Part shown: piece after piece, positions 16,724 to 26,093 of the stretch
Layout: the number at the start of each line of letters is the position of its first letter
Numbering within the stretch: position 1 is the stretch's first letter
Assembly (NCBI RefSeq): GCF_013114625.1
Contig: NZ_VTXD01000021.1
Span: 1-64,000 of the forward strand
DNA from: Vibrio sp. 99-70-13A1
GTDB lineage: Bacteria > Pseudomonadota > Gammaproteobacteria > Enterobacterales > Vibrionaceae
Direction: 5' to 3'
DNA: 64,000 nucleotides
Notes under the pieces: model-generated
The model's database searches: none
Told to the model about the DNA's origin: nothing
Seen by the model: only the letters and a program-made list of their open reading frames with translations
Made by a program: the position numbers and the translations under genes

Positions 16724-17701
16724 CTACTCTTCTTTCTTCCCACTTCGATAACTTGGTGCCGTGATACCAACCCAACCTTTGAAAGCACGGTTAAAGTTAC
16801 TCAAATCACTATAACCAAGTTGCCAACTGATCTCTTGCACTGAAAGATCTGTTTCTTCGAGCAACTGTTTGGCTTTCTCTTTTCGAACCTGTTCTTTGGC
16901 TTTTTTAAAAAGGATGTTTCTACTCTTCAGATTTCGTTGCAGCGTTCGTTTTGTCATGCCCAACATGGTTGCAAACCACTCAATGTTGAACCAAGGCAAA
17001 ATCGCGTAGGTCTGGATCAACGTTTCGACTGACTGGTACCAATCTAATTCGCTCTCTTGTTCGATTATGGCTCGATAGTTATCAGGCAGTGGAATCGCTA
17101 TCGCACCATATTGTTGTTCAAACTGAATATCAGAATTAAAAAAGTGCTTAGGTATCTTACGAGCACTGTTGTTCGATGAGACAAGTTTACCGTGTGATGG
17201 TTGCCAACTTTCGTCTATAAACTTACGGCATAAGGTAATCACAGTAAGAGATCTAAACCATTCTGCTTGTTCAAAACCCGATGTAGATGGGTGATAGCAA
17301 CTGCGATGACACAGCCACCACAAGCCCTCTTTTTTCTCTGTCCAGATAGTGACGTGGTTGTTCAAACTAGGCATTTCAGCGATCAAACAACGAATGGCTT
17401 GCGCCAACGATGTGCATTTCTCTATTTCATTGTGCAGCTGTGGTGACAGTTGTTCCAGAGAGGTTTTTCGCCCAACTTCAATCCCTATTGAATAACCAAA
17501 CTGACGCTCAAGTCGATGAATAAAGAGAACTAAATCTTGGGTAGGAAGCCAATGATTAGATGGTGTCAATTCAATTGGTAAACCGCACTCGATGGCGACG
17601 CTGCGCCAGTCAAGTGCTCTCTTATCGCAATACGCAATGTATGGGGCAATATTACTGGTAGAACTCAACAGTATGTTAGTTATGTTCGATGAGGCTTTCA
17701 T
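16724..17701 (-). CDS. AraC family transcriptional regulator
   Basis: 325 aa. The N-terminal half (about 20-200) resembles the arabinose-binding-like domain of OruR/ArgR-type AraC regulators. The C-terminal AraC helix-turn-helix pair (about 225-320) shows WFATMLGMTKRTLQRNL, then AKQLLEETDLSVQEISWQLGYSDLSNFNRAFKGWVG. Divergent from the serine hydrolase gene (93 bp between the starts), so it probably controls that gene in response to an unidentified small molecule. Confidence 0.85.
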   Translation of the reverse strand: MKASSNITNILLSSTSNIAPYIAYCDKRALDWRSVAIECGLPIELTPSNHWLPTQDLVLFIHRLERQFGYSIGIEVGRKTSLEQLSPQLHNEIEKCTSLAQAIRCLIAEMPSLNNHVTIWTEKKEGLWWLCHRSCYHPSTSGFEQAEWFRSLTVITLCRKFIDESWQPSHGKLVSSNNSARKIPKHFFNSDIQFEQQYGAIAIPLPDNYRAIIEQESELDWYQSVETLIQTYAILPWFNIEWFATMLGMTKRTLQRNLKSRNILFKKAKEQVRKEKAKQLLEETDLSVQEISWQLGYSDLSNFNRAFKGWVGITAPSYRSGKKEE

Positions 17702-17794
17702 TGTTGTTAGCGTTTACCTACAAATGTCACCAAATGACCTAATTAAGTATAGCGTAACTCCATATACTTCTTCCAACCCAAACAGGAGAAGAAT

Positions 17795-19162
17795 ATGAAA
17801 CTTACACCCATTGCTCTATTTATTTCATCACTTGCCATTTCATCGTGTGTTATTGCGTCAGAGCCCGTTGCAGAAAATCCAGTAGAAGCCGCGCTTAAAA
17901 TTGAAGGCGCACTGGTTACGTTACCAGTGCAAGATGCTCATCAATCTTTTACTCCTGACTTCGTTGATTCAGCTCGCGAAAAATTCAATAACTTCCATTG
18001 GCAAATGGGTGGTGACCACAGTCTTTACTACAACATGCACATGAGCGAGTTCCTACCGACGGCTCTGGCTGCGCCAAATGCTGAATACAAACCACTAGTA
18101 AAAAATATAGATTCACGCCTTGCTCAATTAACGGTAAACACCGAAACCAAAGGTGAGCTGACGATGGATCAGTATCTCGCGGATGAGCAGTTCCGAACTC
18201 AAGGTTTTATGTTAATTCACAAAGGTGAGATCGTTTATCAGGCATATCCAGGCATGAGCCCAACCGACACCCATGTTTGGGCATCAACCGCTAAAACGAC
18301 GGTAGGTGCGGTAGTCGCAATGTTGGTAGAAGAGGGAAAAGTCGATCCTGAGAAAGACATTTCTCACTACGTTCCAGAACTGAAAGGGACTAACTGGGAA
18401 GGCATCACTGTTCATCAGATTCTCAACATGTCGACTGCACTAGACAACGAAGAAACCCTCGAATCGATATTGAATCCTGATTCTGACGTAGTCCGTTTCT
18501 TTGCCGCATCATTCAACTCACCAAGAGCGAAAACCGGTGAAATGGAAACATGGATGACTGTTGCGAAAGGCGCACAAAAGATAGAGGGCGAGAACGCAGG
18601 CGATCATTTCCGCTATGCCTCAATCAACACCATGGTTTTGACCCAACTAGTCGAAAACATTGAAAACAAGACTTGGACCGAAGTCTTTGAAGATCGCGTT
18701 TGGTCTAAAGTACATGCTCGTCAGCCTATACAGTTCAATCTAACGCCCGATGGAATGGCCATTGCGGTCGGTTTGGTTTCGACGACCTTAGAAGATATGG
18801 CTCGCTGGGGAACGCTATTTACACCGAGTTGGAAAGCCGTGGCTGATGAGCCTGTGATTTCACAAGCGGTGATTGACCGTATTCATAGTGGTGGTAACCC
18901 GAAAGCCTTCGCAGGCACCAGTAAAGAGAGTGGTTCAGTGCACGCCTTTAACGAAAAGGCCGACTACAACGCTTATCAATTCGACTATGTCTTCAATGAC
19001 GGTGCGATGTCGAAAAGTGGCAACCTTGGCCAGTTTATCTACATCGACCCAGAGCGTGATTTTGTCGGTGTGATGTTCTCGGCCAACCCATATCATTCTG
19101 GCTTTGGCGAAAACAAAGGTCCTGCTCTCATGCGTTCAGCCGCCAAGTTACTCGCAGAGTAA
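17795..19162 (+). CDS. Exported serine hydrolase of the beta-lactamase (class C-like) family
   Basis: 455 aa, ATG 7 nt after AGGAG. The N terminus is a signal peptide; ISSC at residues 14-17 could serve as a lipobox, while VIASE fits signal peptidase I. The catalytic SxxK is STAK (about residue 165, WASTAKTTVG), and RYASIN (about 275) supplies the YxS/N element. The family includes 6-aminohexanoate-dimer hydrolase, esterases and penicillin-binding-like hydrolases; a true beta-lactamase role is not implied. Likely co-transcribed with the outer membrane protein downstream (70 bp gap) and regulated by the divergent AraC protein. Confidence 0.82.
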   Translation: MKLTPIALFISSLAISSCVIASEPVAENPVEAALKIEGALVTLPVQDAHQSFTPDFVDSAREKFNNFHWQMGGDHSLYYNMHMSEFLPTALAAPNAEYKPLVKNIDSRLAQLTVNTETKGELTMDQYLADEQFRTQGFMLIHKGEIVYQAYPGMSPTDTHVWASTAKTTVGAVVAMLVEEGKVDPEKDISHYVPELKGTNWEGITVHQILNMSTALDNEETLESILNPDSDVVRFFAASFNSPRAKTGEMETWMTVAKGAQKIEGENAGDHFRYASINTMVLTQLVENIENKTWTEVFEDRVWSKVHARQPIQFNLTPDGMAIAVGLVSTTLEDMARWGTLFTPSWKAVADEPVISQAVIDRIHSGGNPKAFAGTSKESGSVHAFNEKADYNAYQFDYVFNDGAMSKSGNLGQFIYIDPERDFVGVMFSANPYHSGFGENKGPALMRSAAKLLAE

Positions 19163-19232
19163 ATAATCTTCCTTTAAATCATTTATGGACACTTTAGCTT
19201 CAAGGAGGAAGCAAACTAATTTCGAGAATACA

Positions 19233-20030
19233 ATGAAAAAACTTGCTCTAATTATCCCACTGAGTCTTGGGGTTTGCTTACACGCTTATTCGGCTGAAAC
19301 GAACACTGAAAATAGAATTATCGATCCTGCTGATGTGACCCAGGTATACACGCAATCGGCGTTGATGTTAAGTGGCAGTTCCAATGTTCAATTTCAGGGA
19401 CAAATGTCAGGAGGCATGGACAATGGTCAGCAGTTTGCATTGCTCGCTGAGGCGACTTTTGTGAACGACAGTGACGCAACACAACGTGACCCTAATAAAT
19501 TCGGTTCGGATTACAGTAACTCACGAATCCAATACTTCCACGTGTTTGAACCGGGGTTAGAAGCCACTCCAAAGATTGGCGTGTCATTGGACTATATTAA
19601 TACTCGCACCAACATTAAGAATGATTTGCTGTCGGTAGGTGGCGTTGTGGCGATTAATCCTGCGTATACCGGTGGTTTTTTGGTTTTTCCAAGAGCAGGT
19701 TTAATGGCGGGTAGTATGGAGATCCCAGGTATTACTTCATCTAAAGATGACCTAACGGGTTATTCACTTGGGCTCATTACTGCGAAACACTTAGGTGATA
19801 GTGGAGCCTATGTATCCTTTGTTCCTGAATGGCAAGATCTCTCTGGTGATGAAATCAATATGCAAAACTTCTCTTTGAAGACATCTTTAAATGTACCGAT
19901 GAACAGTGCGCGAACTTGGTGGTTGAATACTCGCTATGACATCACAAAAGGGGATATTGATGTCAATGGAGCATCAGTAGCGAACGATTGGCAAACTGAA
20001 GCTTGGGTAGGCGTTAGGTACTATTTCTAG
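19233..20030 (+). CDS. Outer membrane beta-barrel protein, unknown specificity
   Basis: 265 aa. I chose the ATG at 19233, which opens a clean signal peptide (MKKLALIIPLSLGVCLHAYSA); the upstream ATG at 19185 would add 16 charged residues, although an AGGAGG lies between the two. After the signal come alternating strands, and the last residues are VGVRYYF with a terminal Phe, the usual outer membrane assembly signal. It follows the serine hydrolase gene, so the two may act together at the cell envelope. No exact family recognised. Confidence 0.7.
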   Translation: MKKLALIIPLSLGVCLHAYSAETNTENRIIDPADVTQVYTQSALMLSGSSNVQFQGQMSGGMDNGQQFALLAEATFVNDSDATQRDPNKFGSDYSNSRIQYFHVFEPGLEATPKIGVSLDYINTRTNIKNDLLSVGGVVAINPAYTGGFLVFPRAGLMAGSMEIPGITSSKDDLTGYSLGLITAKHLGDSGAYVSFVPEWQDLSGDEINMQNFSLKTSLNVPMNSARTWWLNTRYDITKGDIDVNGASVANDWQTEAWVGVRYYF

Positions 20031-20328
20031 TCTTTCTTACGTTGACTAGTGTGCTTAGTTGTCTAGTTACTGGCACACATAGAATTCCCATCTGATATAA
20101 ACACAGCCAGTCGTAATGACTGGCATTATTAATTCTAGTTTTCGTTAAATCCACTTCTGGGCGCTAAGCGCTACTTCTTAGCAACATTATCAAGTTTCAC
20201 CAGATGTTGATAACCGAAGTGTAGTAGATGAGTAAATTTGGTCACATAATTAGATTTCTATGCATGAGGAAAAGTAAGTCAAATGACGCTTTGGTGACGC
20301 GTGTGTTGGATCAGTCGAAACACACTTT

Positions 20329-20400
20329 GGGGCATTTTCGAGCTATAAAATGCCAAATGTTAAAATTCAGATTGTGACATTTTTGGACAATTGTGAGCTA
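20329..20400. repeat. Dispersed intergenic hairpin repeat, copy 1
   Basis: GGGGCATTTTCGAGC, a hairpin arm pair (GGCATTTT/AAAATGCC), then an AATTCAGATTGTGAC block and TTTTTGGACAATT. The same order recurs at 23283 and 30975. Homology with the 30975 copy continues another 80 bp or so (CTGAACTTTCACATAACTTC). Confidence 0.8.
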
Positions 20401-20571
20401 CGAACGAGCGGACAAGCTGAACTTTCACATAACTTCTAGTATCGCAATTATGCAGCAGTCTAAATTAACTCATTCATTACATGTTGATATTACGAAACCT
20501 TTAAAAGGATAGAAGTAACTAACCGATTAGGTAGGGCAACATTGTTGCTTGGCTTCATTACCCACATAGCT

Positions 20572-21495
20572 TCATGGATCAATATTACGCATTTGATCAT
20601 GCTTAATCGATAAATCTTCTTGCAAAAAATCCAACAAGTATCGATGTAACTTAGGCTGATATTGTCTTGAGGGATACAGCGCCCATATGCCAACAGAGTT
20701 CACATGACAGTCTGTTAGCAGAATAGTGAGAGCTCCAGCTTGTGCTTCATTGTCAATAAAAGGCAGAGGTAAACACGCTATACCTTTGCCATTAATCGCT
20801 GCATTAAGAAGTATGGAACTATCATTTACAGAGTAGTTACTTGTGACCGTCACATTAATAGGCTGAGCAGATTTAGAACCGGCTTTAGGAACAAACAGCC
20901 AATCATGGCCTATTCGTTTGTGGATCAAGCAATTGTGATCGAGTAAATCTTCGGGAGATAAAGGAGCGCCATGTTCTGCTAGATATTGAGGAGAAGCGCA
21001 AACCACCGATGGGCAATCAGCCAATTTCTTTCCAATTAAAGATTCGGGTAGGTCGTTACTTAATTCAATTGCCATATCAATTCCATGTTTAATCAAATCC
21101 AGTGAATGATTCGACAACGTGAGATCGACTACAATTTCTGGGTACTTAAGCATGAATCTCTCAATAGCTTGAGCAAGATAAAGCTGACCAAATGAAATGC
21201 TCGTTACCAGGGATATTCGACCTTTGGGCTGAGATTGTTGCTCTTGAGCAAGGCTATATAACCGGTCATTTTGCTTCAAAATATTTTGGCAAAAAGGTAA
21301 TAACTCTCGACCTACATTTGTAATCCCTAGGCTTCTTGTTGAACGATATAATAAACGGACACCTAGTGATTTTTCTAACGCAGCGATGTGGCGAGTCGCC
21401 ATGGAGCGTGATATTCCTAGCTCTTCAGAGGCCGCAGTTAGGCTACCTAATTCCACAATAGAAACAAATACTTCCATCGATATGATTCTATCCAT
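20572..21495 (-). CDS. LysR family transcriptional regulator
   Basis: 307 aa. The N-terminal winged helix (MDRIISMEVFVSIVELGSLTAASEELGISRSMATRHIAALEKSLG) is followed by a substrate-binding domain; the GRISLVTSISFGQLYLA start of that domain is typical of the CrgA/AaeR-like subgroup. Divergent from the carboxylesterase gene with about 110 bp between the starts, so it probably regulates it. Its 3' third is the parent sequence of a decayed copy at 31.1-31.5 kb. Confidence 0.88.
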   Translation of the reverse strand: MDRIISMEVFVSIVELGSLTAASEELGISRSMATRHIAALEKSLGVRLLYRSTRSLGITNVGRELLPFCQNILKQNDRLYSLAQEQQSQPKGRISLVTSISFGQLYLAQAIERFMLKYPEIVVDLTLSNHSLDLIKHGIDMAIELSNDLPESLIGKKLADCPSVVCASPQYLAEHGAPLSPEDLLDHNCLIHKRIGHDWLFVPKAGSKSAQPINVTVTSNYSVNDSSILLNAAINGKGIACLPLPFIDNEAQAGALTILLTDCHVNSVGIWALYPSRQYQPKLHRYLLDFLQEDLSIKHDQMRNIDP

Positions 21496-21604
21496 ACACC
21501 CTCAATAGTTCGATTTATGCAATAATCTATTGACGTATAGCATATATATCAACTTCAAACTAGGATTTATACTGACCTTATATTCCAATACCGAGCCGAA
21601 TAAA

Positions 21605-23173
21605 ATGAAAAAAACAATGATGCTAGTCGCATGCCTTAGTACAGGTTTAATTCAAAGTAATACACTATTTGCCCAGATTCAAAATCCTGAAAGCTCAACT
21701 TTGGTAATCATTGAGTCTGGTAAACTTATGGGAAGCAACCATGATGGCGTGGCCACATTTTATGACGTCCCATATGCGCAAAACCCTTTTACGGCAGATC
21801 GCCGATTTCAAGCACCGCAAGCATACGAAACTTGGAACGGATTATTAGATGCAACAAAAGCAGGTCAACCTGTCCCACAGCCTAGCCGAGATAAAAACAC
21901 CACCTTGGTGGGGGCTCCCGATGATCTAACTCTGAACATATGGACACCTATGAGTGCCATTGCTACCAACAACAAGGCATCAAACAAAAAACTGCCAGTC
22001 ATTGTATGGATCCCTGGAGGCGCATTCATCCGAGAAGATGCAGCAGAGTTAGCCTACGACGGAACAAGCTTTGCTCAGAATGACGTGATTGTTGTAACGA
22101 TCAATTATCGTGTAGGCGTTGATGGTTTTATGCACCTAGAGGGCGCACCTGATAATCGCGGCATTCTTGATCAGATCATGGCTCTTGAGTGGGTACAAAA
22201 GAACATCGAAGATTTTGGTGGAGACCCTAGCCAAGTTACTGTTGCAGGTCAATCTGCTGGGGCAGAAAGTGTTGCCATTTTATTGGGTACCGAAAAAGCA
22301 GAAGGCCTATTCCAGAAAGCCATTATGCAAAGTCCTCCAATGGCATTTTTAACTCAGAAAGAAGCTCAGAAAATCACACAAAGCTATACCAAAAAACTGA
22401 ATATTCCAGCCACCGTTGAAGGCTTATCGACGGTTCCATTTCCTGAATTAGTTAAGAACGTTATTGATATGGGTTATACCATACAAGATCGTGGCAAATG
22501 GGGAATGCTATCGTGGGGAGGCACCGCATTTTTGCCCGTTGTTGATGGGGATATCATTATCGAGTCTCCAATGAAAGATCTCACCAAAGCTTCACCTTCT
22601 ATTCCAGTCATCGTTGGTAGTACAGATCAAGAGTCACGACTGTACATGGTGCCAAGTGGTGCCGTTAACAATACGACCGAAGAAACGAAGTCACTATTAT
22701 TATCTGACTTGTCATTGGAGGGTTGGCCTGCGGATGTGTATTCAACAGAAGACAATGGAAAATCCATTGGAGACACTTTTGCCGATATCAAATCTGATTT
22801 TACCTTTAGAATGCCAGCACTGCACATTGCTCAACAGTTAACTAAAAACGACAACAATGTTTGGCATTATAATTTTTCTTGGATGTCACCTGCGTTTGAT
22901 GATCAATTAGGAGCCGCACACTTTGTTGACGTACCGTTTGTGTTTAATACCACTGACAATGAACAAGCAAAAAGACTTGTCGGCTCACAACCTCCAGTTG
23001 AACTTATTAATACCATGCACAAGCAATGGCTAAGATTCATCAAGACAAGCAAAGCTGATTGGTCTCCATACAACTTATCGGAACGACCAACAATGCAATT
23101 TGATGTTAAATCGAAACAGATCAATGACCCTAATAGCTCGGTTCGAAAATTGTGGGAAGATTTTGAATTCTAA
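21605..23173 (+). CDS. Exported type B carboxylesterase
   Basis: 522 aa from the ATG at 21605, which gives a signal peptide (MKKTMMLVACLSTGLIQSNTLFA). Typical carboxylesterase landmarks: YDVPYAQNPF, LTLNIWTP, the oxyanion-hole segment WIPGGAFIRE, the nucleophile elbow GQSAGAES (usually GESAGA), VGSTDQES with the acidic residue, and AAHFVDVPFVF with the catalytic His. It hydrolyses carboxyl esters in the periplasm or outside the cell; the natural substrate is unknown. It stands alone, with the LysR gene divergent. Confidence 0.88.
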   Translation: MKKTMMLVACLSTGLIQSNTLFAQIQNPESSTLVIIESGKLMGSNHDGVATFYDVPYAQNPFTADRRFQAPQAYETWNGLLDATKAGQPVPQPSRDKNTTLVGAPDDLTLNIWTPMSAIATNNKASNKKLPVIVWIPGGAFIREDAAELAYDGTSFAQNDVIVVTINYRVGVDGFMHLEGAPDNRGILDQIMALEWVQKNIEDFGGDPSQVTVAGQSAGAESVAILLGTEKAEGLFQKAIMQSPPMAFLTQKEAQKITQSYTKKLNIPATVEGLSTVPFPELVKNVIDMGYTIQDRGKWGMLSWGGTAFLPVVDGDIIIESPMKDLTKASPSIPVIVGSTDQESRLYMVPSGAVNNTTEETKSLLLSDLSLEGWPADVYSTEDNGKSIGDTFADIKSDFTFRMPALHIAQQLTKNDNNVWHYNFSWMSPAFDDQLGAAHFVDVPFVFNTTDNEQAKRLVGSQPPVELINTMHKQWLRFIKTSKADWSPYNLSERPTMQFDVKSKQINDPNSSVRKLWEDFEF

Positions 23174-23282
23174 GTGAAACGATTCAAATATTGGATTATG
23201 GTTGTTGGCATAATTCAGATTAGAAAAACTAGGTCATCACGTGGCTTGGTTTTTCTGTTGATAGATTTAACTAAAAGATAAC

Positions 23283-23347
23283 GGGGCATTTTCGAGGTAG
23301 AAAATGCCACGCATTAGAATTCAGATTGTGACGTTTTTGGACAATTT
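23283..23347. repeat. Dispersed intergenic hairpin repeat, copy 2
   Basis: GGGGCATTTTCGAGGTAGAA followed by AATGCCACGCATTAG, AATTCAGATTGTGACG and TTTTTGGACAATTT. It matches copy 3 base for base over about 60 bp. The stem GGCATTTTC/GAAAATGCC has a 6-nt loop. Confidence 0.82.
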
Positions 23348-23411
23348 CGTGTTATATGAAATGCTAATTTAGCATTTATCGGATAACTTGAGGTATAGCA
23401 AATCCTCTAAT

Positions 23412-23484
23412 GTAGCGGCCCAATTCACTTGGCCACTACAAAAATGCTTCAAGGCAATACAAACCACTCGTAAAGTGGTTTGTA
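23412..23484 (-). terminator. Hairpins downstream of scrB
   Basis: Two stems, GTAGCGGCC/GGCCACTAC (about 23412-23440) and ACAAACCACT/AGTGGTTTGT (about 23459-23483), lie just past the scrB stop. The second has no strong T run on the minus strand. Likely a transcription end or mRNA 3' stabiliser, not a classic terminator. Confidence 0.45.
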
Positions 23485-23496
23485 AATTGTAACAAC

Positions 23497-24942
23497 TTAA
23501 TCATCTAGTCCTTTAATTGGGCTCATTGCGTGATAAACAGTTTTTACACAATCAGTAATGGACAGCGCGTTCAAGTCATCGATGAAGAAACGACTGGTCA
23601 TTGTATGTTTACCGCCATTGATAAAGATTTCGATCACCGATTTATCGACATAAACTTCGATAGTTTGCTCAACACTTAACCTCGGCGCTTTTCTCACACA
23701 GCCAAACTCTTCCGCGTAAAGTTGAGACATCTGACTGCGATCAAGCATGAACTCCGTTTCTGTAGCACTGAACACGATATTCTCGCCCGCAGCATTTGCA
23801 AGCGTTAACTCAAACTCGTCCGTTTCCGTTTCAAGCTGAACCATGAAGCTGGTTGTACCCAGTTCAAGAACGCTCTCAACCGTAACAGCTTCGCCTTGCA
23901 GCGCTTTCAATTCAGGTAGAGCCAACTGCACCAGATAGCCATCTTGGATGTGAAGCTCGCGTGGTAGCGACAACATGCCCGCCCACTGATGCTCATTAGA
24001 TGGTGTATCAACCTCAGGCAGACCAATCCAAGCAATCAGAATGCGGCGACCTTTATCATCTAAGTAAGTCTGTGGTGCATAGAAATCGAAGCCATAATCT
24101 GGCTGCGCAATATCTTGATGGTTTTCCAGTTCTACCGAATCTAGATTTAGGCTGTCACCGACAATATAAGCCACCGAGTAAATGTTTTTGAAATCGTATG
24201 GGTTTTCGCTAGACACACCTTGTGGAGAAAACAACATCACCGACTGATTGTCTATTTCAAAGAAATCTGGGCATTCCCACATATAGCCAAGATCGTTGTA
24301 ACGAGTTTGAATTGGACCTTTGTGCTGCCAACTCATCAGGTCTCGGCTGCGATATAGCGCCATTGAGCCAGTCTCTTGAGGCGTTTGAGCACCCACAACC
24401 ATCAGATAATCGTCGCCCTGTTTCCACACTTTTGGGTCGCGGAAATGTTCGGTGTAGTGATCGTTTTCGATAACCACGCCGTGCTTTTCTATTTTGCCGT
24501 CGGCAGACATCTTGGCAAAACATTGAGTTGGCACTCGCAACCAATTTTCATCACGCTTGTTACCTGTAAAAAACAACAATGCATTGTCGTTTTCAACCAA
24601 TGCACCACCAGAGTAAACACCGTGAGAGTCGTAATCTTGGTCTGGGTGTAACCCAATGCCGCGGTCTTGGAAATGAACGAAGTCTTTGGTAGAAAGGTGG
24701 TACCAGTACTTCATACCATGGACTGGGCCAACTGGCGTCCATTGGTAAAATAGGTGGTGCTCACCATTAAAGAAACACAGACCATTCGGGTCATTAAGCA
24801 GACCAAACTTAGGCGCAATATGGTAGCTCGGATATCCAGCGTCTTTTTTACGAAGTTTTATCATCGCATCAATGCTGTCTTGTGAAATCTCTTCTATACG
24901 ACGATATCTTTGCTCTACTGTCCAGTTCGAGTTCAAACTCAT
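23497..24942 (-). CDS. scrB: Sucrose-6-phosphate hydrolase (GH32)
   Basis: 481 aa. The ATG at 24942 overlaps the scrK stop by 4 bp (ATGA), so the two are translationally coupled. GH32 landmarks: FGLLNDPNGL with the nucleophile Asp (about residue 48), FYQWTP, the FRDPKV motif (about 165) and WECPDFF with the acid/base Glu (about 220). A C-terminal beta-sandwich (about 340-481) follows. It cuts sucrose 6-phosphate, delivered by the PTS, into glucose 6-phosphate and fructose in the cytoplasm. Confidence 0.95.
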   Translation of the reverse strand: MSLNSNWTVEQRYRRIEEISQDSIDAMIKLRKKDAGYPSYHIAPKFGLLNDPNGLCFFNGEHHLFYQWTPVGPVHGMKYWYHLSTKDFVHFQDRGIGLHPDQDYDSHGVYSGGALVENDNALLFFTGNKRDENWLRVPTQCFAKMSADGKIEKHGVVIENDHYTEHFRDPKVWKQGDDYLMVVGAQTPQETGSMALYRSRDLMSWQHKGPIQTRYNDLGYMWECPDFFEIDNQSVMLFSPQGVSSENPYDFKNIYSVAYIVGDSLNLDSVELENHQDIAQPDYGFDFYAPQTYLDDKGRRILIAWIGLPEVDTPSNEHQWAGMLSLPRELHIQDGYLVQLALPELKALQGEAVTVESVLELGTTSFMVQLETETDEFELTLANAAGENIVFSATETEFMLDRSQMSQLYAEEFGCVRKAPRLSVEQTIEVYVDKSVIEIFINGGKHTMTSRFFIDDLNALSITDCVKTVYHAMSPIKGLDD

Positions 24943-25898
24943 ACACTCTCCTCTACGGCATTCGTATTTGAAGAGTCTTTTTGAATAAACTGAGTTAGAG
25001 CCTCTTGCGTTGGAAGTGCAGTCATCGCACCTTTTTGCGTAGTTGCCAATGCACCACAGCCATTTGCCCAATGGATTGCAGAATCAACGACTTGTTGATT
25101 ATTCCACTCTTCATGTTGAGAAAGCTTTGCAAGTAAGCCGCCAACAAAAGCATCGCCTGCGCCTGTAGTATCCACTGGCGTCACTGAGCGACCTGAAATC
25201 AACACACCTTGGTTTTCAAATACTCGCCAAACCCCTTTCGCGCCCTGCGTAACCAAAACAAGCGTGTTGTTAAGATCTGCAATGTTAGCCAAACCTTGTT
25301 CCACCGAAGTTGAATCGGTTAGGAAATCCAGTTCTTCTTCTGAGAATTTAACCACATCAGCCAATTCAACCGCTTTCATGACCACAGACTTAATTTCAGA
25401 TGGGTTTTGCCACACTTCATCACGAAGGTTTGGATCGAAGCTGATGTAACCGCCCGCGGCTTTCATACGTCGGATTGCTTCAAAAGTGCTGCTTCGGCTT
25501 GGTTCATTAGCCAAAGAGATTGAGCAGACGTGTAGCCACTCGTTTTTCTTACATTCGGGAATGTCTTCAACAGACATAAACTGGTCGGCACTTGGCTTAA
25601 CCATAAACGTAAAACTGCGCTCGCCTTGGTCATCAAGATCAACCACCACGGTTGATGTGCGTTGTTCAGGGTCCTTCACCAAACGCTCGGTATTCACACC
25701 TTCCTTTTGCAGAGTCACTTCCATAAAAGTGCCAAATGGATCGTTACCCACTCGGCCAAAAAATGCGCTTTTGCCTAAAAGGCGAGAAATCGCTACCGCG
25801 ACATTGGCAGGCGCACCGCCCGGACATTTCAATAATGTCGCGTCAGTCTCCGGAATGAGGTCGACGACGGCGTCTCCAGTTACCCAAACTTGATTCAT
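24939..25898 (-). CDS. scrK: Fructokinase (PfkB/ribokinase family)
   Basis: 319 aa from the ATG at 25898 (MNQVWVTGDAVVDLIPE). PfkB features: GGAPANVAVAISRLLG near residue 25, FFGRVGNDPFG, and the C-terminal DTTGAGDAFVGGLL signature (about 250) with its catalytic Asp. It phosphorylates the fructose released by ScrB with ATP to fructose 6-phosphate. The stop overlaps the scrB start. A terminator-like hairpin separates it from scrA upstream, so expression may be stepped down relative to the transporter. Confidence 0.93.
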   Translation of the reverse strand: MNQVWVTGDAVVDLIPETDATLLKCPGGAPANVAVAISRLLGKSAFFGRVGNDPFGTFMEVTLQKEGVNTERLVKDPEQRTSTVVVDLDDQGERSFTFMVKPSADQFMSVEDIPECKKNEWLHVCSISLANEPSRSSTFEAIRRMKAAGGYISFDPNLRDEVWQNPSEIKSVVMKAVELADVVKFSEEELDFLTDSTSVEQGLANIADLNNTLVLVTQGAKGVWRVFENQGVLISGRSVTPVDTTGAGDAFVGGLLAKLSQHEEWNNQQVVDSAIHWANGCGALATTQKGAMTALPTQEALTQFIQKDSSNTNAVEESV

Positions 25899-25994
25899 CT
25901 TTCTTACCTTAAAACTGAAAATCATGACAACCGAAAGCGATGGCAATCGAAAGCAGTAGCAACCAAAAGCAAGGTGACACTTCACGCTGTCATG

Positions 25995-26038
25995 TAAAAA
26001 TATAAAAAGGCTAGCTAAGCCAAATCACCTAGCTAGCA
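25995..26038 (-). terminator. Rho-independent terminator or attenuator after scrA
   Basis: On the minus strand GCTAGCTAGG pairs with CTTAGCTAGC around a short loop, followed by CTTTTTATATTTTT. It lies between scrA and scrK. A second hairpin with GAAGTGAA/TTCACTTC arms lies at about 26057-26081. Confidence 0.72.
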
Positions 26039-26093
26039 CCCCAAAGCTTAGGAAATGAAGTGAAAAGGGGGGCTTCACTTCTAGGGAGAAACG

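Noticed and set aside
17795-19162. Antibiotic resistance beta-lactamase
   Set aside because: SxxK is present, but the rest fits the wide serine hydrolase family and the context gives no resistance link.
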